DNA of 64,000 nt from G020353115 sp964640125 (GTDB taxonomy: Bacteria; Bacteroidota; Bacteroidia; Bacteroidales; VadinHA17). The notes beneath the pieces were generated by a model. The model searched no databases. It saw only the letters and a list, made by a program, of their open reading frames with translations, and had not been told where the DNA came from. A program made the position numbers and the translations under genes. Each line of letters begins with the position of its first letter. Position 1 is the first letter of the stretch. This document shows positions 16,380-24,214 of the stretch, piece by piece. The stretch is from contig CAZXGG010000009.1 in assembly GCA_964640125.1 (NCBI GenBank), forward strand, positions 1 through 64,000, in the 5' to 3' direction.

Positions 16380-19208
16380 ATGAGAAAACCAAGCATCATC
16401 CAAAATCGTTATCGCACCAGATGGTACCTGATAGGAATTATTGGTATTCTTCTCTCTTCCTGTACCACTCCCTCCATCATTGCTACCCGTGAACAGCAGC
16501 AGGGTGACTACTATAACAACCTGAATCAGTTCAATGAGGCAATCATACATTATGAAAAATACCTGGAGGCAAGCAAGCAGCTTGGGATCTACCGGAATCT
16601 TGATATGGAAGCTGATGTGTGCCGAAAAGTAGCCCAGGCATACAGCACACAGGGTAATTTCTCCAGGGCAATTGAATATGTGGAAGAGTCAGTGAAACTG
16701 GATACCATCCAGAACAATCCGCTGGAAATAATTGAAGATTACAGGATGCTGGGAAAAATCTACCTCTACAGCGGCAATTTTAACGAAGGGATCGGATTTC
16801 TGGGAAAAGCCCTCCTGCTGAATGAGGGAATGGAAAGCAGCCTGAAAAGCATCAACCGGCTTTCTGTGGCAGATACCTACCTGTCACTTGGGCAGGCATG
16901 TAATGCGCTCGGACGATTCCGGGAAACGGAACAACACACGGAGAACGCTCTTTCCATCTACAACGATCTGAACGACTGGCAGGGAATAATGGAAACAAAT
17001 CTCATACTCGGGAATGCGATGATGCAACGGGGAGAAACCAAAAAAGCAAGAACCCTGTACCAGCAGTCGCTCGAGCTGGCTCAAATCCACGACCGGAATG
17101 CAGCCCGGCAACTGCAGGCTATCGGAGAATCCTTTGAGGCAGAAGGAGAATATGAACAAGCCCTGAATGCAAAGCTGGAAGCACTTCAGAATGCTGAAGA
17201 GTCAAACATCATCCCCCAGATCATATGGAGTAACATTGGCGTGGGTGATGCATACTACCAGATCGGAAACCTTGAAAAAGCAAACGATTATTTCCTGCTG
17301 TCTGCACAGATACATGAGAAAGAAATAGTCCAGGCAGAAGCACTCGGAGCATCACTGGATATGAGGCTGGGCGATGTACAGCAAGCACAACAATACTTCG
17401 CCGGAGCCAACGCCCTGGTCGCAGCAGGACTGGCCAGCCTCCGCCTGGGCGAATCCCGTTTCCGGATGGGTGAGATCAATAGTAGCCTGGCAAGCTATCA
17501 GGAAGCAATAGACTACTTCACACGCTCAGAAACCCGGGAGGGAACCGCTAAAGCCCATTTGAGGATAGGACACATACAACTTGAAGCGAAAAACCTTGCC
17601 GAGGCAAAAAGAAATCTCTTCATGGCAGCTAACCTGACAGAGCAGGAAGAAACGAAATGGCAGATCCTCTACCAGCAGGGACGGTTATTCGAAACAGAAG
17701 AAAAAATCGATTCTGCCATTAATGCATACGAGGAAGCAATCCGGATCATCGAAAACATACGGGGTAAATTTACCATCGATGAATTTAAAAGTATTTACAT
17801 CGATGATAAGATTGATGTGTACGACAGGCTGATCAACCTGCTCCTCAACCTCAACCTGAAAACGGAAGCATTTGCCTGTGCACAAAGAGCCAGGTCCCGC
17901 GCATTCCTTGACCTGATCGGAAACAAAAAAATCGATGTAAAAACAAGTGCAGATCCGGAACTGGTGGAACGGGAACAGGACCTGAGGTTCGAGATCCAGC
18001 AACTTACCAGGGCAATCATGAGGAATGACCTGAAAACAACCGGTGCGGATGCCTTACGGGGAGAAGCTAAATTTGAACTGGAAAGTGAGCTCCAACAAGC
18101 CAGGGATGAGTATTCCGATATCCTGAGCCAGCTGAAGTTAAAAAACCGGGAGTACCAATCCATGGTCGTGGTTGAACCGTCCGGCCTGGAATCCGTTCAA
18201 GCCCTGCTTGATGATAAGACAGCACTGGTGGAATACTGGTTGAGCGAGCAAAATTTAATCATCTGGGTGATCACCCGGAATGAACTTCATACCATAACCA
18301 CCGATGTTCCTGACAGTCGAATTCAACAATCGGTTGTGATGTGCCGCCGGTTCATCCAGCCCGGTTCTGGTGATGCATACAAAGACAGGTTGAAAACACT
18401 CTACCAGATCCTCTTCTCCCCGATCGAAGAATTGGTAAACCAGTATGATAACCTGGGGATCATCCCGCACAGGGAACTGCATATCCTTCCATTCCAGGCA
18501 TTGATCGATAGCGAAGACCACTACCTGGTAGAGCGGTTCAATATTTTCTATGTTCCTTCAATCAGCGTCTATGAACAATGTGTCCGGAAGAAAGGAGCAT
18601 ACAATAATCAGTTTCTTGCAATGGCGCTTGGAGACATAGCTCTCGGGGACTTTTCGGGACTGCCGGGAACAATAAAAGAGGTGGAGGATATCTCCGTGCA
18701 TTTTCCCGGGGGAACCATCCGGATTGAACAGCAGACCACTGAATCGTATTTAAAAAACAATGCATCCGGTTTTCAATACCTGCACCTTGCTACACATGGC
18801 TTGTTGAATCCCGTGCAACCCATGTATTCTTACCTGCTCTTCGCCCCAACAGAAGCAGACGACGGCCAGCTGGCTGTTCATGAAGTATTCGGTTTGGATC
18901 TGAATGCACAACTGGTAACCCTCAGTGCGTGCCAGACCGGGCTTGGAGAGATCAGCAGAGGAGATGAATTAATTGGTATGAGCAGGGCTTTCCTCTATGC
19001 CGGAACACCCGCCGTTGTTGTTAGTCTCTGGAGCGTTGCCGACGAACCTACTGCCCTGCTGATGACCCGGTTCTACCAGTTCATGAAACAAAACAACCTG
19101 CAGCATGCCCTTACTCTTGCCCAGCGTGATGTCCTAAAACAGTACAACAACCCCTTCTTCTGGGCACCCTTCCAGCTGATCGGATATGGAGGAGATGAAA
19201 AGTTATAA
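16380..19208 (+). CDS. TPR-CHAT lipoprotein, caspase-like protease family
   Basis: The 942-residue protein begins with a lipoprotein signal (GIIGILLSSC, Cys near 28), followed by roughly ten TPR units (about 40-470) such as DYYNNLNQFNEAIIHYEKYL. A helical linker with coiled-coil character follows (about 490-600), then a CHAT domain (about 605-940). CHAT domains are caspase/separase-like cysteine proteases. The dyad is present: His806 in LATHGLL and Cys851 in SACQTGLGE, followed by GMSRAFLYAGTPAVVVSLWSV. It is the last gene of the operon. A lipid-anchored, envelope-located CHAT protease differs from the cytosolic Craspase TPR-CHAT; no cas genes are nearby. Substrates may be envelope proteins. 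The final codons and TAA lie in an AAGTTATAAGTT repeat. Confidence 0.9.
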   Translation: MRKPSIIQNRYRTRWYLIGIIGILLSSCTTPSIIATREQQQGDYYNNLNQFNEAIIHYEKYLEASKQLGIYRNLDMEADVCRKVAQAYSTQGNFSRAIEYVEESVKLDTIQNNPLEIIEDYRMLGKIYLYSGNFNEGIGFLGKALLLNEGMESSLKSINRLSVADTYLSLGQACNALGRFRETEQHTENALSIYNDLNDWQGIMETNLILGNAMMQRGETKKARTLYQQSLELAQIHDRNAARQLQAIGESFEAEGEYEQALNAKLEALQNAEESNIIPQIIWSNIGVGDAYYQIGNLEKANDYFLLSAQIHEKEIVQAEALGASLDMRLGDVQQAQQYFAGANALVAAGLASLRLGESRFRMGEINSSLASYQEAIDYFTRSETREGTAKAHLRIGHIQLEAKNLAEAKRNLFMAANLTEQEETKWQILYQQGRLFETEEKIDSAINAYEEAIRIIENIRGKFTIDEFKSIYIDDKIDVYDRLINLLLNLNLKTEAFACAQRARSRAFLDLIGNKKIDVKTSADPELVEREQDLRFEIQQLTRAIMRNDLKTTGADALRGEAKFELESELQQARDEYSDILSQLKLKNREYQSMVVVEPSGLESVQALLDDKTALVEYWLSEQNLIIWVITRNELHTITTDVPDSRIQQSVVMCRRFIQPGSGDAYKDRLKTLYQILFSPIEELVNQYDNLGIIPHRELHILPFQALIDSEDHYLVERFNIFYVPSISVYEQCVRKKGAYNNQFLAMALGDIALGDFSGLPGTIKEVEDISVHFPGGTIRIEQQTTESYLKNNASGFQYLHLATHGLLNPVQPMYSYLLFAPTEADDGQLAVHEVFGLDLNAQLVTLSACQTGLGEISRGDELIGMSRAFLYAGTPAVVVSLWSVADEPTALLMTRFYQFMKQNNLQHALTLAQRDVLKQYNNPFFWAPFQLIGYGGDEKL

Positions 19209-19250
19209 GTTAAAAGTTATTCGTTATAAGTTGATAAGAGGGAAGGGAGT

Positions 19251-19278
19251 GATGCACCATAGGCGTGCCTACGGCAAA
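19251..19278. repeat. Dispersed 28-nt palindrome-containing element, copy 2
   Basis: Inverted copy of 1084-1111 with two mismatches; core CCATAGGC-GT-GCCTACGG can form a short hairpin. It lies 43 nt after the CHAT stop codon. Confidence 0.85.
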
Positions 19279-19302
19279 TGATGAATGATGAGTGCCTGCC
19301 AC

Positions 19303-19331
19303 GTGAAATGCGACGAAGGAGCATATTTCAC
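19303..19331. repeat. Inverted repeat GTGAAAT/ATTTCAC
   Basis: A 7-bp perfect stem encloses 15 nt that hold a GC/GC inner pair and a GACGAAGGA loop. It belongs to the chain of hairpins downstream of the CHAT gene. Confidence 0.65.
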
Positions 19332-19383
19332 TGTGGATGAATGATGATTGATGAGTTAGCATGGGGCTTGGGGCATGGAGCAT

Positions 19384-19407
19384 CCGCCTTCGTTAAAACT
19401 TCGGCGG
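19384..19407. repeat. Hairpin CCGCC-TTC-GTT-AA-AAC-TTC-GGCGG
   Basis: Outer 5-bp and inner 3-bp stems are separated by a symmetric TTC/TTC internal loop. The same layout (stem, TTC, stem, loop, stem, TTC, stem) is seen at 19603-19634. Confidence 0.65.
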
Positions 19408-19555
19408 ACAAAGTAGGGCATGGGGAGGAGTACAGAGTTAAAAGAGAGGAGAAGACTTTGAGACGAAGGGACTGAAGGACAAAGAGGTTGAGACGGTGAG
19501 ACGATGAGACTGTGAGACGAAAAGAATGCGTGCTGGGTGCTCGGTTCTCGGTCCT

Positions 19556-19586
19556 GCCCGCCCGACTGAACGTCGTTCGGGCGGGC
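19556..19586. repeat. Perfect 10-bp GC-rich inverted repeat
   Basis: GCCCGCCCGA (19556-19565) pairs exactly with TCGGGCGGGC (19577-19586), and a CGAC/GTCG match lies inside. It is markedly more GC-rich than the surrounding sequence. Confidence 0.8.
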
Positions 19587-19602
19587 GGGCTGGTTACTGG
19601 GT

Positions 19603-19802
19603 CTCCTTCGCTACTAAAAATGTAGCTTCGGGAGTATGGTTATGCCACCTTTGGTACATTGTAAAGAATACCCCAGAGGGGTATAATAATCAATAGCCCC
19701 GGGTGAGGGAACGGTAGTGACCGTAACCCGAGGCTAGTGTATACCCAAAAAATAATATGGTCCAACTGCATGGTAATTCTATAGGAAATTATTCCATGGA
19801 CC
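19603..19802. repeat. Chain of four hairpins, possible non-autonomous element remnant
   Basis: Hairpins are at 19603-19634 (CTCC-TTC-GCTAC ... GTAGC-TTC-GGGAG), 19668-19684 (ATACCCC-aga-GGGGTAT), 19695-19735 (AGCC, CGGGT and ACGGT arms with ACCGT, ACCCG and GGCT partners) and 19759-19802 (GGTCCA/TGGACC). Such density suggests a REP-like or terminal-hairpin mobile element, but no transposase gene is present. Confidence 0.5.
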
Positions 19803-19850
19803 GAAATTCTCCAGCCGTTAAGGCAAAGGTTAATATCAATGGACTCAATA

Positions 19851-19875
19851 ACTTAATAACCACTAACCCAATAAC
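19851..19875. repeat. 25-nt dispersed repeat, copy 2
   Basis: Identical over 25 nt to 8476-8500 and in the same orientation on the plus strand. Here it is preceded by a further AATAACTT unit. Confidence 0.85.
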
Positions 19876-19953
19876 TTTTCTTTAGAAGTATTTTTTATGA
19901 AAATTTAAGTTCCATTCTGAAATGTGAAAAATGAATATAACAACCACTTTCCA

Positions 19954-19984
19954 TTTGCATATTAAAATAGTTTATTTAACTTTG
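19954..19984 (+). promoter_or_regulatory. Bacteroidota-type promoter of the membrane protein/wHTH operon
   Basis: TTTG (19954-19957), a 19-nt spacer and TAACTTTG (19977-19984) match the -33/-7 consensus exactly. The -7 box overlaps the palindromic operator at 19979-19995, so a bound repressor would block it. The first start codon is 29 nt further on. Confidence 0.7.
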
Positions 19985-20002
19985 TATTTCAAAGTACTTT
20001 TA
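19979..20002 (+). promoter_or_regulatory. Palindromic operator, copy 1
   Basis: ACTTTG-TATTT-CAAAGT is a perfect 6-5-6 inverted repeat (19979-19995), extended by a second palindrome AAAGTACTTT. The full 24-nt sequence recurs without change at 20965-20988, in front of creD. The likely binder is the winged-helix protein encoded between the two sites. Confidence 0.7.
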
Positions 20003-20013
20003 AAACATGAAAG

Positions 20014-20646
20014 ATGGCTACAAAAGATGAACAGCTGGAAAGCCTGAATGAGATCAGATCGCTCATGGAACGCTCCACCCGGTTTATCTCGCTCAGCGGA
20101 TTATCGGGCATTTTTGCCGGTGTCTTTGCGCTGATCGGTGCGGTGATTGCCTGGTGGATCCTTGGATTTGAAGCACCCGGCTATCCTGAAGGTATAGAAT
20201 CAATCCCTGATCTCTCCTATAAACAACTCATGTGGTACCTGTTCCTGGATGCCACAATTGTATTGTTGCTGGCATTGGGTGCCAGTTATTATTTCTCCCA
20301 CAGAAAAGCTCAAAAGAAGGGCGTTCCTTTCTGGAGTAAATCAACCAGGCGCCTAATGGCAAACCTGTTCATCCCCCTGACAGCAGGTGGCGTCTTTTGT
20401 CTGATCCTGTTCATTAACGGCAATGTGTCGATCGTGATCTCACTCTCTATGATTTTTTACGGTATTGCACTTTACAATGCCAGCAATTTCACACTGAACG
20501 AAGTGCGTTACCTGGGTCTGGCGAATATCATTTGTGGTATCTTTGCATTACTATTCCCGTCTATCGGATTGATATTCTGGGCAATAGGGTTCGGAATCTT
20601 TCACATTGCATACGGCTCATTCATGCACCTTAAATACGATAGATAG
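20014..20646 (+). CDS. Multi-spanning membrane protein of unknown function
   Basis: The 210-residue protein has a short charged N-terminus (EIRSLMERSTRFISLSG) and about six membrane helices, near 27-50, 72-93, 112-130, 133-152, 166-182 and 184-200. It has no catalytic motif that I recognise. In Bacteroidota this type of protein often precedes a small winged-helix regulator and creD, as here: the regulator starts 3 nt after its stop. The gene follows a well-formed promoter with an overlapping operator. It may respond to envelope stress together with CreD, but that is inferred only from the neighbourhood. Confidence 0.75.
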   Translation: MATKDEQLESLNEIRSLMERSTRFISLSGLSGIFAGVFALIGAVIAWWILGFEAPGYPEGIESIPDLSYKQLMWYLFLDATIVLLLALGASYYFSHRKAQKKGVPFWSKSTRRLMANLFIPLTAGGVFCLILFINGNVSIVISLSMIFYGIALYNASNFTLNEVRYLGLANIICGIFALLFPSIGLIFWAIGFGIFHIAYGSFMHLKYDR

Positions 20647-20649
20647 CGC

Positions 20650-20949
20650 ATGGAGAATCCAATTGAACACCTGGATAAAGTCTATGACAGCAGGATCCGC
20701 CTGGGAATCATGTCGGTCCTGATGGTGAACGAATGGGTGGACTTCAATTCATTCAAGGAGCTCCTTGAAACCACAGATGGAAATCTTGCCAGTCATTTGA
20801 AAGCACTGGAAAAAAGGGAATTGATCACTGTGCAAAAACAGTTCATCGGAAGGAAACCAAAAACCAGCTACAGGGCAACTGCAAAAGGGAAAATCTCCTT
20901 TCAAAACCACCTGGATGCAATGGAAAAGATCATTAAAGAACAAAAATAA
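20650..20949 (+). CDS. Winged-helix transcriptional regulator
   Basis: This 99-residue protein is a single winged-helix DNA-binding domain of the MarR/ArsR-like HTH_34 type. It shows helix 1 YDSRIRLGIMSVLMVNEWVDF, a recognition region LLETTDGNLASHLKALEKREL (about 36-57) and a wing with GRKPKTSYRATAKG (about 65-78). There is no ligand or metal-binding Cys cluster. It lies 3 nt after the membrane protein gene. Creating two identical palindromic sites, one before its own operon and one before creD, makes it the probable autoregulator of all three genes. The domain call is secure; the operator assignment is inferred. Confidence 0.9.
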   Translation: MENPIEHLDKVYDSRIRLGIMSVLMVNEWVDFNSFKELLETTDGNLASHLKALEKRELITVQKQFIGRKPKTSYRATAKGKISFQNHLDAMEKIIKEQK

Positions 20950-20964
20950 TTTTTTTATCTGTTC

Positions 20965-20988
20965 ACTTTGTATTTCAAAGTACTTTTA
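20965..20988 (+). promoter_or_regulatory. Palindromic operator, copy 2, upstream of creD
   Basis: This is a 24-nt exact copy of 19979-20002, with ACTTTG-TATTT-CAAAGT at 20965-20981. It sits 20 nt before the creD ATG and overlaps a weaker -7-like TCACTTTG. The gap between the regulator stop and creD is only 58 nt, so the site gives creD its own regulated promoter. Confidence 0.7.
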
Positions 20989-21007
20989 TATATTAAATTA
21001 TACCACC

Positions 21008-22363
21008 ATGAACACAATCAAAGAGACAAGAGACTGGTTTGCAAACTCAATCACAGTTAAATTATCGATCACTGGCTTTATCATTCTCATGCTGCTGATC
21101 CCTGCACAGATGATTAAGACCCTGATCACAGAGCGGGAGAATCTACGGGAGAGTGTTGAAGAGGATATCTTCTCGAAATGGGGCAACAGTCAAACCATAG
21201 CTGGACCCATCTTATCTGTCCCCTACTACTGGTACAGTAAGGATGATAAAGAAACCATCCGACACGTGAACGTCGTTCACTTCCTGCCGGATGAACTGGT
21301 CATTACGGGAGAGGTCGCTACCGAGGTGCGTTACCGGGGGATCTATGAAGCGATCGTTTACCAGGCACGGTTAAACATCCGTGGAACCATCTCCCATCCG
21401 GATTTTTCCACCTGGAAAATCCCGGAAAAAGAGATTCTTTGGGATGAAGCCTTTCTTTCACTTGGGATACCGGACCTGAGGGGTATCAAATCAGGATCAT
21501 CAGCCACCATTAACGGTAAACAGGTCGCGATACAACCTGGTCTGCAAAACACGGGTATGCTCCAATCGGGTATCCGAACGGATTTTCTCCTGGAGAATGA
21601 AATCCCCTCAACAGGATATCCCTTTGAAATTCAACTGAACCTCAACGGAAGCGGATCGCTTAATTTTATCCCGGCTGGAAAAACGACCCATGTTACACTG
21701 AGATCGGAATGGAGCCATCCCAGTTTCAACGGGGCTTTCCTGCCTGAAAGCAGGAGTATTACACCGGAGGGATTTTCTGCAGAATGGAATATCCTGGATT
21801 TGAACCGTAATTATCCACAGCAATGGAAAGGGAGCGACTATGGATTTGACGGATCGGAGTTTGGTGTTAATTTTCTACTCCCGGTCGATCAGTATCAGAA
21901 GACATACCGTTCGGTAAAATATGCCATCATGTTTCTTTCACTCACTTTTTTGATCTTCCTTTTTGTTGAAATTCTCGGGGGAATGCGTATTCATCCGGTT
22001 CAATACCTTCTGGTGGGGCTGGCACTCCTCATTTTCTATGTTCTTCTCCTTTCGCTCTCGGAGCAGATAAGCCTGAACCTTGCCTATTTGTTCTCGAGCC
22101 TTGCGATCATCATCACGATCAGTTCGTATGCAAGAGCCATTTTTAAGAACTGGAAACAAACCCTGATCACGGCATCGTGCCTCATGGTTCTTTACGCATT
22201 TTTATTCACTGTTCTTCAACTGCAGGATTTTGCATTGCTGCTGGGAAGCATTGGTCTGTTCCTTGCCCTGGGTATAACCATGTACCTTTCCAGGAACATC
22301 AACTGGTATTCCTCTTTTCTACGCAAGAGTGAGAGTACAAATCCTCAACGGATTGAGCCATGA
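21008..22363 (+). CDS. creD: CreD family inner membrane protein
   Basis: CreD is an inner membrane protein of the envelope-stress/beta-lactam tolerance type. The 451-residue protein has one N-terminal helix (about 15-35) with the typical LLIPAQMIKTLITERENLR motif. A large periplasmic part follows (about 40-300) with the family hallmark KWGNSQTIAGPILSVPYYWY and FNGAFLPESRSI, then at least five closely packed helices (about 305-440). I use ATG 21008; an upstream in-frame start overlaps the regulator gene and the operator. In Gammaproteobacteria creD belongs to the CreBC two-component regulon; here a winged-helix regulator takes that place. Substrate and mechanism remain unknown for the family. 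Confidence 0.9.
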   Translation: MNTIKETRDWFANSITVKLSITGFIILMLLIPAQMIKTLITERENLRESVEEDIFSKWGNSQTIAGPILSVPYYWYSKDDKETIRHVNVVHFLPDELVITGEVATEVRYRGIYEAIVYQARLNIRGTISHPDFSTWKIPEKEILWDEAFLSLGIPDLRGIKSGSSATINGKQVAIQPGLQNTGMLQSGIRTDFLLENEIPSTGYPFEIQLNLNGSGSLNFIPAGKTTHVTLRSEWSHPSFNGAFLPESRSITPEGFSAEWNILDLNRNYPQQWKGSDYGFDGSEFGVNFLLPVDQYQKTYRSVKYAIMFLSLTFLIFLFVEILGGMRIHPVQYLLVGLALLIFYVLLLSLSEQISLNLAYLFSSLAIIITISSYARAIFKNWKQTLITASCLMVLYAFLFTVLQLQDFALLLGSIGLFLALGITMYLSRNINWYSSFLRKSESTNPQRIEP

Positions 22364-22561
22364 AGAACAATCATGGAAATGACACGATCCAGAGCACGTG
22401 GAGATCTTACTATCCGGTTTCCGTGTATCACCATCTTATGTTCTTCAGCACCTTGAATAAAAAAGCCAGGAAAGAGAGCCTCTGTCGGAAACTATTTTAC
22501 TTAATTTCGTTTGTCTTATTTTACAAAGACCCATTTTCTTTTAACCAATAAACGTACTGAA

Positions 22562-24115
22562 ATGAAAACAATCCGACACTTTGGTTTTCTATTGCTGTTT
22601 CTGTTACCCTTACTGGTTTCAGCGCAAACGGAACCGGTTGATCTGGAGATGATCCATAAGATCAAGCAGGAAGGACTCAGGAACTCAATGATTGAAGATC
22701 TCTCATTCTGGATGACTGATGCTATTGGTTCGCGTTTACCCGGATCCACCGGAATGAAGCGTGCCACAGAAATGGCAAAACAAAAAATGGAGGAGATTGG
22801 TCTCACCAATGTGGCTCTCGAATCCTGGGGTGAATTTGGCAAAGGTTGGGACAACACCAGATGTTATATTGCCATGGTCGCTCCCTACTACGTTCCCCTG
22901 ATTGCTACACCAAAAGCCTGGACTGCCGGGACGGATGGTCTATTGAAATCGGAGGTAGTTCTGGTGGACATCCAGGATGAAGATGATTTTGAAGCCTACA
23001 AAGGCAAACTACAGGGAAAAATTGTCACCTCATCCATCGTAACAGAGACACCTCCTGAATTTGAACCACTCGCAAGGCGCCTGACCGAAGAAGACCTGGA
23101 AAGGATTTCCTCGTTAGCAGCTCAGGGAGATCGGCGACGTTTCAATGAGGCTGACTTTGCCCGGTACAGGCAGATGAGGCAACTGCGGAACCAGATGAGC
23201 ACCTTTTTTAAGGAGGAGGGTGCTGCTGCCATACTGACCCCATCCGGATCATTCGGAACCATCCGGTCAAGCGGAGCATCAGCCTCAGCAGAGGAGCCGG
23301 CAATTACCGAAATATTACTTACTACCGAACACCATGGAAGGATTGTGCGTCTCCTGCAACACGATATCCCGGTGGAGGTTGAAATGGAGGTAACGAATGT
23401 TTTTCTTGACGAAGACCTGAACGATTACAACGTCATCGGTGAGATCCCGGGTACGGATAAGAATCTAAAGGATCAGGTCGTTATGGTTGGGGGTCATCTC
23501 GATTGCTGGCATGGTGGTACAGGAGCCAATGACAATGCTTCCGGGTGCATTGTTATGATGGAAGCGCTGCGGATCCTGAATGCCATAGGGGTTAAACCGC
23601 GACGGACAATACGCATAGCATTGTGGGGAGCCGAAGAGCAGGGTTTACTTGGTTCCCGGGGGTACGTTTCCAAACATTTTGCCGATCGATCCTCCATGGA
23701 GACAAAACCGGAGCATGCAAAACTTTCGGCTTACTATAACATCGATAACGGGTCTGGCAAAGTGCGCGGGATCTATATGCAGGAAAACGATATGCTACGA
23801 CCCATTTTCGAAGCGTGGTTAAAGCCGTTTGAAGACATGGGTGCTTCGACCGTCACAAACCGTAATACCAGCGGGACGGATCACCTTTCATTCAATGCAG
23901 TTGGCCTCCCTGGATTCCAGTTCATCCAGGACCCGATCAATTATGGAAGAGGATATCACACCAATATGGATACCTACGAACGGCTTATGCTGGATGACAT
24001 GAAGCAAACAGCAATCATCGTTGCCTCATTCGTCTATCACACCGCCATGCGGGATGAACTTTTACCACGGAAACCGATGCCCGAACCACAGGAAAGGGGT
24101 GAGAGAAGGTTTTAG
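22562..24115 (+). CDS. Secreted M28 family metallopeptidase
   Basis: The 517-residue protein has a signal peptide (FGFLLLFLLPLLVSAQ), an inserted PA-like domain (about 120-270) and an M28 zinc aminopeptidase/carboxypeptidase domain. Zinc-ligand motifs are GGHLDCWHGGTGANDNASG (about 309-327), WGAEEQGLLGSRGY (about 355) with the catalytic Glu pair, YNIDNGSGK (about 395) and GTDHLSF (about 440). Members are exported exopeptidases that trim peptides in the periplasm or outside. I chose ATG 22562 because it starts the signal peptide; the longer frame adds an unlikely hydrophilic leader. It is probably a single-gene transcript, with 198 nt between creD and it. Family certain, specificity not. Confidence 0.9.
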   Translation: MKTIRHFGFLLLFLLPLLVSAQTEPVDLEMIHKIKQEGLRNSMIEDLSFWMTDAIGSRLPGSTGMKRATEMAKQKMEEIGLTNVALESWGEFGKGWDNTRCYIAMVAPYYVPLIATPKAWTAGTDGLLKSEVVLVDIQDEDDFEAYKGKLQGKIVTSSIVTETPPEFEPLARRLTEEDLERISSLAAQGDRRRFNEADFARYRQMRQLRNQMSTFFKEEGAAAILTPSGSFGTIRSSGASASAEEPAITEILLTTEHHGRIVRLLQHDIPVEVEMEVTNVFLDEDLNDYNVIGEIPGTDKNLKDQVVMVGGHLDCWHGGTGANDNASGCIVMMEALRILNAIGVKPRRTIRIALWGAEEQGLLGSRGYVSKHFADRSSMETKPEHAKLSAYYNIDNGSGKVRGIYMQENDMLRPIFEAWLKPFEDMGASTVTNRNTSGTDHLSFNAVGLPGFQFIQDPINYGRGYHTNMDTYERLMLDDMKQTAIIVASFVYHTAMRDELLPRKPMPEPQERGERRF

Positions 24116-24214
24116 ATGACTCTCGGTTTCTTACTGCAAACTGAAGATTGAGGGGTGGATCCTGATTTCCTTAATGTTCAGGTATAAACTTATCTACTTA
24201 TACAAACGAGTGGA

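Larger units (their letters stand above)
19196..19521. repeat. Block of short-period degenerate repeats
   Basis: Successive runs of AAGTTATAAGTTA-type (19196-19240), GATGAAT-type (19275-19295 and 19333-19355), GCATGGGG-type (19358-19382 and 19416-19426) and TGAGACGA-type units of period 8 (19453-19521) are interspersed with hairpins. The first run covers the last codons and stop of the CHAT gene. The same unit types occur on the opposite strand at 1-55 and 5440-5579. Confidence 0.85.
19209..20013. other. 805-bp gene-free region of repeats and palindromes
   Basis: I find no gene here. The left part is short-period repeat, the middle (19550-19802) is a chain of inverted repeats, and the right end holds the 25-nt repeat (19851-19875) and the promoter/operator of the next operon. 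Confidence 0.7.

Noticed and set aside
16380..19208. Type III-E CRISPR Craspase component
   Set aside because: No cas gene or array is present, and the protein has a lipoprotein signal.
19600..19740. tRNA or rRNA gene
   Set aside because: The hairpins do not form a cloverleaf, and there is no T-loop or anticodon arm.
22360..22551. 63-codon frame between creD and the M28 gene
   Set aside because: It has no domain, overlaps the creD stop and has no conserved features that I can see.
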